64,000 bases of DNA from Bugulina stolonifera (Eukaryota > Bryozoa > Gymnolaemata > Cheilostomatida > Bugulidae). Positions 1 through 12,500 of this stretch are shown piece by piece. The stretch's first letter is position 1, and the number at the start of each line of letters is the position of its first letter. The stretch is from NCBI GenBank assembly GCA_935421135.1, contig OW285192.1:14733001-14797000 (forward strand), in the 5' to 3' direction. Under the pieces are notes generated by a model. It did not search any database. It was not told the DNA's origin and saw nothing but the letters and a program-made list of their open reading frames with translations. The position numbers and the translations under genes were made by a program.

Positions 1-694
1 AATTAAATATTCAATTTCGTCATTCATTTCTGGAAAATTTGTTGACTAAAACCAGCCTTAAGCTCCTTAGTGATAGAGGTCAAGGACAAAAAACTTGTCA
101 CTCAATGATCACTTTAATTCTTTGCTGCAGACAATATATACCTATGAAATAACATTTCATTATAAGAAATCAGCTATTATTGTTATGTCAAGGCCAAATA
201 AATCTTTGGTTTAGTTTTCACACTTACCTTTCATTGATAATAATAATAATTGATTCAAAAATAATATCTTATTAATGTTATTGTTACTATTATGCTATTA
301 GTAGATTATGGGATGAGATTGGCATATTCATAGCTACAAATAGAGATAAAAATTACATTGTTAATTGTTTTGTATTTATTATTATTATATGCCATATGGT
401 AACTATTCCCTACCAGAAATAAACAAATAAATAACAAATAAAAATCATAATCAAATGTCGAGCTAAAAGTTAGAAAATTTTTGACAATGGTGATGGTCGG
501 AAGACTGATATTCAATAAATATTTGGCTGCCTGTATAAGTCATCATAAATATGGGCTACCTAACCTTGATTATTCGCAACACACCAGGCATTCCAACTAT
601 GTATTTATTAGATTGTAAAGTTTAGACTAATCATGTTAAAGTAAAAATCATAGTTTTCTGTATTTCAACAGCTCAATGTGAGACTTCTTCAGTG
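1..694. other. 5' flank of UXS1, no gene recognised
   Basis: AT-rich sequence with no protein-like exon that I can support on either strand. A 3' splice-site-like CAACAG ends at 671, so the first UXS1 exon seen here may be preceded by a non-coding exon in this stretch or outside the window. The reading frame is open from 672 to the ATG at 695, so a coding upstream exon is also possible. Confidence 0.4.
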
Positions 695-3600
695 ATGCGA
701 CTGGGCCAACTGAAAAAGATGGCCATTGTTTGTGGAGCCTTATGCTGTGCTCTTCTAGGTAAGAAATAATGCTAAACAGCTTTTTAGGCAAATACTCTTG
801 TTTGTACACTCATTTATTACATTTATTTGGTTGAACCAACAATATACCGGTGTTAAATTTATTTGAACAAAATTCTGAGACCTACTAGCTGTTAATGTTA
901 CGAGTAGATTGTGACTGGCGGTGATGCAGTAATTGAAATAAACTCATCGACTTATACTCCTCGGCATAACCATCTCCTTGCTGTGTGAAAGGCCCAAATG
1001 ACTTTTCTTTAGCAGGAGTAGAGGAGTTGTTAAATAGTCAGGTTCGTTATATACTTAGTGTTCTCAGATGCGTCTTCACTCACCGAAGTTCATGAAGATA
1101 AGGTTGTAGTTCTTTATCCTAACTTTCTTAGATTTCAACCGGAACTCCTCTTCTATTTCTAGCCAATCGGTAATATCGTATAGTCTCTTCTGAGACGCGT
1201 AGAATAGCCGTAATGACTATATAACAGGAGTTGCCTTGAAACCATGCTGGCTTGCATGACCTCAAGGACTTTTATATAAGGCGCAGGAGCAATTGTGGCT
1301 GGATGCTCTTCCTAACACCACCGTGACCGGGGTTTGAGCCTGAAACCTTCAGCATGAAACCTCAGCATTCTAACCCCTAAGCCACTGGCAATAGTAAATA
1401 TATAGGCCTAATTAATAGTATTTTTATTGTATATAAAGTACGTATAGATGTTGTAAACACAATTATGTGCTTCCTCTACACTGCTGAATGATGTCTAATA
1501 CACTTGCCAAACTTTATGACTGTGTATGATGTAAAACCATTTGCTTGTATATTTACCCTGTTATTCATTTTAGTTATCTATGTGGTGACATCTGCTGGAA
1601 ACAGCCAAGCACAGGCAGACATTTTAAACAAGTATGTATTCTTCTAGACATGTGGTATATTTACTGAGAACAGCATACTGCGAGCAACTCATAATTTGAT
1701 AGATATAATGTACATGTATGTATGTCATATTGAACCTGGTAAAGTGTGCTCATGTACATTTATATGTATAGTGTAAAGAGGCAGGTGCATGTAGGAGATA
1801 GTAACCTACAACTACAAGTGGAGGATATGAACAAGAAGGTAGAGAAACTTGAGGATACAATTGTCTCTCTCAAATCTGAACTACTTCACCTGAATACAAA
1901 GTGAGTTATGGAGAGGCTGCTTCTCTGTCTTACCGAAGTCCTACTGTACATGTACAGGTTGTTCGTTTGTGAAAATCGTGTTATTTTTTATTAAATTTTT
2001 ACTCAATATAATGAAGTCTGTAGTTGGAGGAAAAGTCAGTCTCAAGTGGACTACAAAAGTATGAGCTACTCTATTAATTAACTGATCACTGAGGGTTCAT
2101 TGGTATTATGTGATGTATGTGATGTATCTCTTAGTAGTTTATCTGTTCACAGTGATCTATCTCTTAGTAGTTTATCTATTCACAGTGATGTATCTCTTAG
2201 TAGTTTATCTATTCACAGTGATCTATCTCTTAGTAGTTTATCTATTCACAGTGATGTATCTCTTAGTAGTTTATCTATTCACAGTGATGTATCTCTTAGT
2301 AGTTTATCTATTCACAGTGATGTATCTCTTAGTAGTTCATCTATTCACAGTGATGTATCTCTTAGTAGTTTATCTATTCACAGTGATGTATCTCTTAGTA
2401 GTTTATCTATTCACAGTGATGTATCTCTTAGTAGTTTATCTATTCACAGTGATCTCTTATCTCTTAGTAATTATCTATTGATAGTGAAGTATCTATTGAT
2501 AAATTTTTTTCTGTTTTATTTTAGAATGAATGCATCCTCACATCCGTATGTAAAGAAAAGGAATTATAAAGAGAGAAAACGGATTTTGGTGCGTCTTATT
2601 TCTCACAATCTTAATATATATAGATAATAGTATAAACTTTGGATTTTATTTTATATTCTATAACCTATTGGATCCGCAGTGATACAAATAATGGTAAATA
2701 TGGCCGTAAATGTTTTTCATTAAAATGTTACCTCAATAAACCACGCACGAATGTAATTATTGTGCTATAATATTGTATATAACACAGATTTCAGGTGGTG
2801 CAGGATTTGTTGGTTCACATTTGGTGGATGCCCTAATGGCAGATGGACATGAGGTCACCGTCATAGATAATTTCTTCACCGGCCGGAAGCAGAATGTGGC
2901 CCATTGGATCGGCCACCCCAACTTTGAGTTAATGAATCATGATGTAGTTAACCCAATATTTATAGAAGGTTAGATATAGACAATATAGCAAATCCTTTAC
3001 TTGTTTAGGCAACACGCGTCTGTGTGATCTATTTGTGAGTACTCCGTTATTTTAGTAGGTGGGATGTTGAAGTCTCATACATGTCAAATTTTCAATGATG
3101 TCTTTGCAGACAATCTAACAACTATTCTACAAATCTTGTCATGATACCTTGGAGTCTTAAGCTCACTCAGTCACTGGTCAAATTTTCAATATGGTAGATC
3201 CACTCAAACTGGAGGAGCTACCAGTATTTGGTTTATTTTGGTTGAGACTTGCCATCTCTAACTTACCATCTCTCATCGGAACATGGTGCCTGATGAGTGA
3301 CTGGGCAATGTATTCATGACCAGTGCTATGCAAAGTTTTTAGTCAAATTGAACAAGGTCGCAGAATTAACTATGAGACAGTCTTGTGCTGTATTTCCTGT
3401 ACCAAGTGTTCTAATCTCAGTACATATGGCTCACTAGTCTTACTGTTTGTAGTGGACGAGATCTACCACCTGGCATCGCCAGCCTCTCCTCCTAACTACA
3501 TGTACAACCCTATAAAGACTATTAAGACAAACACACTAGGCACCATAAATATGCTGGGCTTGGCTAAACGGGTTAAAGCTAAGATGTTACTGGCATCTAC

Positions 3601-5490
3601 TTCAGAGGTTTATGGCGGTATGTAGTTGGTTCAGGATGTAATTGAGCATCCCTGTTAAATTTAGAAACGGCTCCATACAGTAACGTCTGCCTACATCATG
3701 AATGTGCGTTTGTAGTTGTCCACTCTTGACTTGATATCATTTATTTTCACATTTAACCGGTTTAGAAATATAATAAAGCTTGTGATTAGTCTGGGATAAA
3801 TCTCATCTTTCTGTTTTACCAGATCCTGAGCAGCATCCTCAGACTGAGGAGTACTGGGGTAATGTGAACCCAATTGGTCCTAGGGCTTGCTATGATGAAG
3901 CTAAACGAGTAGCTGAGTCTATGTGCTATGCTTATCAGAAACAGGTATGTCTACTGCTTAAATATATATGGCTGTATCATGTTAATTAAATGTGGTACAA
4001 TAATTCACTCAACTTTCACGAAAGCAAAAGTTGTACCAACAAACACATAATGGTTATACTTGCACTTGGCTACTACGCCAATTATCTATTGCCAAAATTT
4101 AAAAATCTGATGGAATTATAGTAAAGTTGGTATTTATAACAAATTATGTCAAGAATAATTGTCGTCCACAGGCACCATGTTATGTATTTGAAATAATTGG
4201 TGCAGTACTACAACATAATGTTGATTACATGCAACTCTGCCCACATAGAGAAGTTGTCCGCTCTTATCAGGTATTTTGAGATTATTTGCATGACTTGAAT
4301 AACTTTCAATGGATGCACTTGTAATAGGTTTTAGCTAACACATCGTGGTGATGTGTACTGCTAACAAACAAATATCTAGATTGCACTGTTAGGTGTGTTA
4401 TAACTAAATAATTATTTACTTGTATACACAGGAAGCAGTGCAGGTTAGAGTAGCAAGGATATTCAATACATTTGGTCCTCGTATGTACATGAATGATGGG
4501 CGTGTCGTCAGCAACTTTATACTACAGTGTCTGCAGAATAAACCAATAACGGTAAGCTAAAAGACTCACCATAAACATGTGCTTGCAAGTGTGTTCAAAA
4601 TGTTCCCTAGCTTGAATCAGTGCGAAATGTTCATTTGGCTTGAATTACATCACTATTATCATATACAATGTAAGTCCATGATAGTATATGTACTTCTGTA
4701 AATACACAAATAACTATTTATGCACTAACTCTGTTGTAGATATATGGAGATGGTCAACAGACAAGGTCATTCCAATACGTGACAGATTTAGTGGAAGGAC
4801 TGATTAGACTTATGAACAGTAATTACTCTCTTCCTGTAAATCTGGGAAACCCTGAAGAACATTCTATAGATGAGTTCGCTACAATCATCAAAAGATTAAG
4901 TGGTGAGTGTTATAATGCAGCATGTATGAGTGTGTCACTAGTACTTTCACTCGTACTCTTACTAGTACTGCTCTTACTGCTTGTACTACCCTGACTCATA
5001 CTCTTACTAGTACTACTCTTGCTCATACTCCTACTAGTACTACTCTCACTCATACTACTCCTACTAGTACTATTAGTACTACTCATACTCCTACTAGTAC
5101 TACTCTTACTGCTTGTACTACTCTTACTCATACTCCTACTGGTACTACTCTTACTCATACTCCTACTAGTACTACTCTTACTATTCCTTCTACCATTCAC
5201 AAGTTGCAAACTCATTAGTTCATGTTACTATTCCTTTATTATCACTGAATCAAACCTTGAGGTAGCAACTCCAATCTATTTTAGGTAGTGCTAGTAATAT
5301 AATACATGTGAAGGCCATGGAAGATGACCCGAAGAAAAGGAGGCCTGATATTACTAGGGCGCTTCATGTCCTTGATTGGTCACCAGTGGTGAAGCTGACC
5401 GATGGTCTCATCAAAACAATCGATTACTTTAGAGGCGAACTGTCAAAAAATGACAATGAGTGGACAATGAAACAGCGGGAAGGCGAGTAG
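695..5490 (+). CDS. UXS1: UDP-glucuronic acid decarboxylase (UXS1), 10 exons, complete
   Basis: Converts UDP-glucuronate to UDP-xylose with bound NAD, normally as a type II Golgi membrane protein supplying xylose for proteoglycan linkers. Coding exons: 695-758, 1574-1631, 1772-1900, 2525-2588, 2788-2968, 3453-3617, 3823-3944, 4432-4551, 4740-4902, 5285-5490. All have GT-AG borders and compatible phases, totalling 423 residues against about 420 in vertebrates. Visible parts: one hydrophobic anchor (about residues 9-27, [14 protein letters not shown]), a charged coiled-coil-like stem (about 45-83), the NAD-binding GGAGFVGSH (108-116), the active-site region [10 protein letters not shown], the SDR pair Tyr244/Lys248 in ACYDEAKR, then [19 protein letters not shown] and [14 protein letters not shown] segments. 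The start at 695 gives a short cytosolic tail before the anchor, as in the family; an upstream coding exon cannot be excluded. Introns 4 and 9 carry tandem repeats. Confidence 0.96.
1240..1392 (-). mobile_element. tRNA-derived SINE (UXS1 intron 1)
   Basis: Read on the minus strand, 1385-1370 gives an A-box-like TGGCTTAGGGGTTAG and 1340-1329 a B-box-like GGCTCAAACCCC, spaced as in a tRNA with degenerate D and T arms. It is followed (plus 1290-1320) by a non-tRNA body containing GGCTGGATGCTCTTCCTAAC, a type of segment I recall after the tRNA head of many aquatic-animal SINEs. It is degenerate and lies antisense in UXS1 intron 1. Exact ends are not clear and no target-site duplication was identified. 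Confidence 0.6.
2122..2460 (+). repeat. 33-bp minisatellite, about 10 copies (UXS1 intron 4)
   Basis: Direct tandem copies of a 33-bp unit built from GATGTATCTC, TTAGTAGTTT and ATCTATTCACAGT. Copies differ at only a few positions (GATGTA versus GATCTA, one TTCATC). Because 33 is a multiple of 3 and the unit has no stop in two forward frames, it makes spurious repetitive ORFs. It ends about 65 bases before the acceptor of UXS1 exon 4. Confidence 0.95.
4930..5195 (+). repeat. Degenerate short-unit tandem repeat (UXS1 last intron)
   Basis: Variable units of about 12-18 bases made of ACTCTTACT, CATACTCCTACTAGTACT and TGCTTGTACT. The array starts about 30 bases after the donor at 4903. It is open in several frames on both strands (Thr/Leu-rich plus, Ser-rich minus), which is a composition effect and not a gene. 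Confidence 0.85.
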
Positions 5491-5533
5491 AACCTTATCT
5501 GCTGTATATAATCACAGTTCATTCAGTGTATCT

Positions 5534-5539
5534 AATAAA
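5534..5539 (+). terminator. UXS1 poly(A) signal AATAAA
   Basis: Canonical AATAAA 44 bases after the UXS1 stop codon, followed by a T-rich stretch. This is the expected 3' end of UXS1. Confidence 0.7.
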
Positions 5540-5544
5540 TATAT

Positions 5545-6586
5545 ATTTTTTTTAATAGTAACCTGTAGATTTTCCTGACTTACATCACAAAATATCATAT
5601 TTGTGATAGAATATTATATATACATGTACATTTGTTGTAATACCATATTATTTAGGCTTTTACTAAATTAGTTCAGCTTTTCTGTTCACAAAACATGGTT
5701 GCTGCTGGATATCTTGAAAGAGTCAGCGCAGATAAGACTCACCATCTATACAAAGCTTCGGAGCCATGAATGATAATTCTATACTGACTGTTACATGTAA
5801 ATTTATGTAGTAAGACTAGTACACAATTACCCCATGATATACCAACCAATATACAGATATTAAAATTTCCATGTACATATACAGTGTATTGAGTGCATAT
5901 ATTATGTATGTATTATTATGTTACAGGTATATTTATTATCAATAAATAATATCATAGTTTGATTTGTAATAATAGGAATATCAATATTACGTTATAAACT
6001 CAGCAGACAATAAAAAGTATTAGATTTACATTCAACAATGGGTAATACATCTGCTTAGCAGGCATAAATTGTATATTATAATATATGTAATACAATTCAT
6101 GTTAGGCAAAAGCACCCACTAATAGTATATAAAATCATTCTATATGTATTAAATTAATATTAATCTCTCAACACTAGAAGGGCTATCAGAGAATGCAGCT
6201 ACATAACCAATGAAATTGAGCCAGTGTTTAAATGGAATGGAAGTCTAATGTAACCTTACTAAATGCAAACATTTTACGTAAAAAACTGAAACAATTCAAC
6301 AGCATAAAGGTAACAACAGAAGATGGCACCGATACTGGTGTAGCAGTGAAGGTAAAAACAGGTCATGGTAAGGGTGGTGCTGTTGCAACTCGTCATATAT
6401 ACAGGGACAGCAGCAAAAATTACTATAAATTATTTTAGCAGAGCCAAAGCATACCAGATATCATATAGTTGCAAATAGCAGATAGGTTCAAGTTGAACAT
6501 GGAGTTATCTACCCCATACAAGTCCTCAACTGTTACCTAATGTATAAAACACATTGTGATTGTACATAGCCAGTGATGGCAAAGCA
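5545..6586. other. Intergenic region between convergent UXS1 and PPP2R3
   Basis: AT-rich, with no conserved gene recognised. An open frame on the plus strand (6232-6438, 68 codons) contains a Gly/Lys-rich segment TGHGKGGAVATRH that looks more protein-like than its surroundings, but I do not recognise it and it has no clear splice or start support. A minus-strand AATAAA (plus TTTATT) near 5930 could serve the PPP2R3 mRNA. Confidence 0.35.
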
Positions 6587-9500
6587 TTATGACACTGCCT
6601 CTTCCCCATTATTCGTTTGTTTAGCTGACTTGGGTCGGTGATCCCGCCTATTCTGGCTGACTAGGTCTGGTGAAGTCGTCTTTATAGACTCTTGGGGAGC
6701 CGCTACCTCTTCCTCTCCTTCCCCTTCAAAGTCATCCTCGTAGTCAAACGACCTGAAACACATGTAATCACATGACCATCTAGTTTGTGCATCATACAGA
6801 TACCCTCCCCTTACCTATCCCATATAGCCCATCACCAGATCTCATTCATAAACCACTCTTTTACAACATTGGTGAGAACTTCTGAATAGGGAAAAGTACC
6901 TTCTCTTCTGCGACAAAATATAATAAATCAAAAGAAGAGTTTTAAAACAAACTAATGTGACTACCATTTTCCAAGCAGCAAGTTTTAATGGCTACCCAGT
7001 TGTTTTCAGCGTAGTCAATAGTCTAAAATCTACAGTACAACAATACATCGCACAATCAGTGGGATAGAAAGCACCACATCTATATATGTTATAAACATAG
7101 AAAATATTCAACCAAAATGGTATTCAACATAATTTTTTAGTATTTTATTCAACTTCCTTGCAATTCCCAGAGATTTTAATAAGTAATACTTGGAATTTAA
7201 TTCTGGTTGATCTTTAGCAAATGCAAACCCAGACTTATTAAGGTATTGTGAAAAGAATCATGGGAATTACAGAGTGCCCGCCCCCTTCCTGTTAGCAGTG
7301 TAAGCAAGAGGTGTCAGTAAATCTACCTGTGTTCCATGGCATTAGAGTATCTGAAGGGTATACCATACACAGAATATTATGTGGAATATATCTGAATTAG
7401 TAAGGGGTGAACATGCTTCATAATCATGTGACCATTCATCAGTTGTTGATTATAATAATAATTATGCAGTATGTAAAATATACGAGAGGGGACAACTTAC
7501 AATATTATAATCAACAATCTATGAATGTTCATGATTATGATAATTCATCCCCATGTGTTGTTACAGGAACAACAGACAGACATGCTATCTGTGAGTGTTT
7601 TTTGTAGCAGGATAGCATATACTGTAGGTAAATCCCTGCCAGCAGCATAACTTACATAGTCAGAATAGTCTTCGTAATCGACATCAGGGCTACACAAAAC
7701 AGTTCCTATGTCAAATCTGTTAGCATAGTATACAGTACACTTACAAACTTGCTTACAGAAAATAAAATATGGTTATTGGAAGTACATGTATGTTTGCCTT
7801 GTGCACTCACAAGTAATTCGTCCTAAATTAGAAGTTGTCTTCTTCCAAATTTACCTTCCTTTGGGTGAAGTTGTCCTTTCCCAAATTTACCTTCCTTTGG
7901 GTGAAGTTGTCTTCTCCCAAATTTACCTCCCTTGGGAGAAGACAACTTATTTTCATGATCAATAGATTCATTAACATGTATGTACTGTAGGGTGTAGTTA
8001 TATACTACACATATGTACTGTAGGGTGTAGTTATATACTACACATATGTACTGTAGGGTGTAGGTATATACTACACATATGTACTGTAGGGTGTAGTTAT
8101 ATACTGCACATATGTACTGCAGGGTGTAGTTATATACTACACATATGTACTGTAGGGTGTAGTTATATACTGCACATATGTACTGCAGGGTGTAGTTATA
8201 TACTACACATATGTACTGCAGGGTGTAGTTATATACTACACATATGTACTGTAGGGTGTAGTTATATACTACACATATGCACTGTAGGGTGTAGTTATAT
8301 ACTACACATATGTACTGTAGGGTGTAGTTATATACTACACATATGTACTGTAGGGTGTAGTTATATGTACTGTAGGGTGTAGTTATATACTACACATATG
8401 TACTGTAGGGTGTAGTTATATACTACACATATGTACTGTAGGGTGTAGTTATATACTGCACATATGTACTGCAGGGTGTAGTTATATACTACACATATGT
8501 ACTGCAGGGTGTAGTTATATACTACACATATGTACTGTAGGGTGTAGTTATATACTACACATATGCACTGTAGGGTGTAGTTATATACTACACATATGTA
8601 CTGTAGGGTGTAGTTATATACTATACATATGTACTGTAGGGTGTAGTTATATACTACACATATGTACTGTAGGGTGTAGGTATATACTACACATATGTAC
8701 TGTAGGGTGTAGTTATATACTACACATATGTACTGTAGGGTGTAGTTATATACTATACATATGTACTGTAGGGTGTAGTTATATACTACACATATGTACT
8801 GTAGGGTGTAGTTATATACTACACATATGTACTGTAGGGTGTAGTTATATACTACACATATGTACTGTAGGGTGTAGTTATATACTATACATATGTACTG
8901 TAGGGTGTAGTTATATGTACTGTAGGGTGTAGTTATATACTACACATATGTACTGTAGGGTGTAGTTATATGTACTGTAGGGTGTAGTTACATACTACAC
9001 ATATGTACTGCAGGGTGTAGTTATATACTACACATATGCACCGCAGGGTGTAGTTATATACTGCACATATGTACTGTAGGGTGTAGTTATATACTACACA
9101 TATGTACTGTAGGGTGTAGTTATATACTACACATATGTACTGTAGGGTGTAGTTATATACTGCACATATGTACTGTAGGGTGTAGTTATATACTACACAT
9201 ATGTACTGTAGGGTGTAGTTATATACTACACATATGTACTGTAGGGTGTAGTTATATACTACACATATGTACTGTAGGGTGTAGTTATATGTACTGTAGG
9301 GTGTAGTTATATGTACTGTAGGGTGTAGTTATATGTACTGTAGGGTGTAGTTATATGTACTGTAGGGTGTAGTTATATACTACACATATGTACTGTAGGG
9401 TGTAGTTATATACTACACATATGTACTGTAGGGTGTAGTTATATACTACACATATGTACTGTAGGGTGTAGGTATATGTACTGTAGGGTGTAGTTATATA

Positions 9501-12500
9501 CTACACATATGTACTGTAGGGTGTAGGTATATGTACTGTAGGGTGTAGTTATATGTACTGTAGGGTGTAGTTATATGTACTGTAGGGTGTAGTTATATAC
9601 TACACATATGTACTGTAGGGTGTAGTTACATATATATACTCACTCCTGCTCTTCGTTGGCATTCTCTTCAGCTACCAGCAGCTCATACTCTTCACTCGCA
9701 AACTTGTCCCAATCTGATGGTTCAGGACCTTCCAATTCCAGATCCTGGAGAATAACATTGTGTGTATGGCATTACTAAGTACTTGTCTAGTAAACCAGGG
9801 GAGGTGATTGTGCAAAAGCTGATATGGCTAAATAGCACAAATCAAATAAACTAATTCATGTCGCTAAGTAACTGATAGACATACTGAATGACTAACTAGC
9901 TGACTAACTGATTAGCTGACTGACTAGCTGACAGTCAGACAGACTAACTAGCTGGCTGTATACAATATTATGTAAATATACTTAGAACTTACTCTGCTAT
10001 TAGCAAATGGGTCTCTCTGTTCGTGGTCCAGATACTTCTCTAAGTTAAACATTGTATCAAAGAATATATAAGCCTGTTTACATTTCTTCAGATCTGCTAG
10101 TGAAATCTTGTCTATGTGAGTCGGGCCAACCAGATCCAGCATCTGCATATGAGCAAGAATATGTAGTTTAGGAGGCATACAAGAGATATATCATGTATAC
10201 ATGTACATTGTACATGTACTCGGCAACATGAAAACATTGTGCTAGAAAAATTCCCATTCGATTAGAGAAGGTAACTGACATTTTATAGCAGAAGGCAAAT
10301 CTATGAACAATATGGGGAGTTTTCAAATAAATAAAGCATGAATCACTAACTTCACAGAGTATATATCATAATTATATAACATACCTCACACAGTATATAC
10401 CATATACATAACTTACCTCTTACAGTATATATTATATGATACACGTAACTTACCTGACAAAGTAAATCATAGAAAGGTAGAGGGTCAATACCCATCTCTT
10501 CCATCTTCTGCATCTGTTCCTCATAGAAATATTCCATCTCATACATGGAGATGTACCCATCTCCATCCAGGTCCATGCACCTGAACCAGTACTCCACGCT
10601 GTAAAACACACCCAGGCTAAATTTTATACTGCAGGTAAATTATGTATCTATTATAAAGAAAATTCTTATCTGATAAATACAGCAACCAGCTACAATAGTT
10701 AATAACATACATGTACTAAGTTACATGTACATGTAAACTGTACATGTATGTAGGCAAAAACACACAATAAGGTGGTCTGTCTTCCCTATGACACAACATT
10801 TAAAGGGAAGATAAATCCAAAATACAGTCTGATAAAAAATGGAATATCTAGCAAAAGAATAATATAATGGTGTATGTCTAGTATTATTGATGGATAAACA
10901 ATATACATGTATGTTACAGCATAATTTATATCTATAGGAGAAGATCTACTCCACATATAATGTACACCATGCATAAGGTCATTCCACGTAATATTATCAG
11001 TGAGAGGCTAGTGTGACTGATGGTTATAGAACAGACAACACTGGTTACTGTATAAGTAAGCTTAAACCGAGACACTGTATACTCTATATTGTACATGTAA
11101 TATATTATATTGTATATTCTACCTTTTATCTGTCTTTTTATCCTCCTCAGAAAGTAGGAAAGCTACAAAGTCTGTGTAACTCATCTTTCCTCCTTGCTTG
11201 ATCCTAGTAACTGCTCCAGAGAATATCCTGTCTATTATTTTACTAGAGAGAGCTGCAAAATATCAAACATTACATTCTACATGTAGACAGTACACCAGAC
11301 TAATGTAGTATATTAAACTAGTTCTTCAGCTATATGCAAACCATAACATTCTAACATGAAAATACACAGTGGAGAGAGACATATAGTTATAATAATTGGG
11401 ATTAAATTTTATAGTGTAATCGTGTATATACATGTATATATATACGCCTGAGTAGATGTATATAGCATGACCATACATGCACATGATGTACTGTTGACAT
11501 ACATGTACATATAGCTCAATACACATTGTAATAGAACCAATCAGCATAGTAGCGATAGACCTAAACTTCTAGTTTCAAACAGGAAGTGAGCTGGGTAAAG
11601 AGGGATAACAGGGCATCAAGTTTGGTGCACCGGAGCAATAACGCAGTGCATGATAGTATAGAGATGTGATATTAGCCAACTTACTTGAGTATAGTCGAAA
11701 TACTTTACAAATAATATAACAACTTCAAATAAATATTCACCTACATTGTATACACATTCTAAGTGAAACCTAAATAGCCCTGATGACTGTGTTCTTCAGT
11801 TTATAGAAGAAAACTGAATCATAACTTCAGTTAGCAGGTTATGGAGTTGTGTATACTTGTTGTTACATTTGATTTCAAACTAATATTGACCTCCATAAGT
11901 TATTTAGAATTTGAGACCATATGTATATTTATAGTGTACATCTAAAGTGAAACGAGTGGTAGGCCATAATGTAAAAACTGAACACTATGATGTACATGTA
12001 CATGTACATATCCACACACATTGACTAGTACTGTAAGTATATACATTGAACGCTATGATACACATACTCGTATTCAGACACATTGACTAGTACACATGTA
12101 TGTGTACATAAGTAGTACATACCATGGTCATTATGCCTGGCTAGATCATCTTTGTCAATGAACAAGTCGTGGTCTTTGTCTAGTTCCCAAAATTTACAAT
12201 AAATAACATAAAAATGTTCGTAAGAGAAATAATCTGTGATCTGATTGATATCATCCTCTTCTTCCAGTAAGAGAATCGCCTACAGAATATAATATGTATT
12301 TCCTGTTGATGGTGCTATGTAACATCACAGTAAATCTATGAGCACCTGATATCGAACTATAAATAAACGAGTCTGGAAGAAATTATCATGTGTACAATAG
12401 ATTGTAACTAACTGATCAAGAATACATTATTTACGTAGCCACTGAGAGGCTGCTCACAATTTGTCATTAATTTATCAGATAATATCATACCAGTTAAAAC

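Noticed and set aside
2100..2627. Repetitive Ser/Leu/His-rich 175-codon frame
   Set aside because: It is the 33-bp minisatellite of UXS1 intron 4 read through; only its last part (2525-2588) is a real UXS1 exon, in the same frame by chance.
4910..5288. Ser-rich, Thr-rich and Leu-rich frames on both strands
   Set aside because: Low-complexity tandem repeat in the last UXS1 intron.
6975..7034. Minus-strand segment reading [14 protein letters not shown] as an extra PPP2R3 exon
   Set aside because: Has acceptor- and donor-like ends (TTTTAG|, |GTAGTC), but its 58-nt length does not fit the phase of the last exon in any combination I tried, and it lacks the acidic character of the tail.
7977..9630. 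CRISPR-like array of regular repeats
   Set aside because: Units are contiguous with no unique spacers; it is a minisatellite in a eukaryotic intron.
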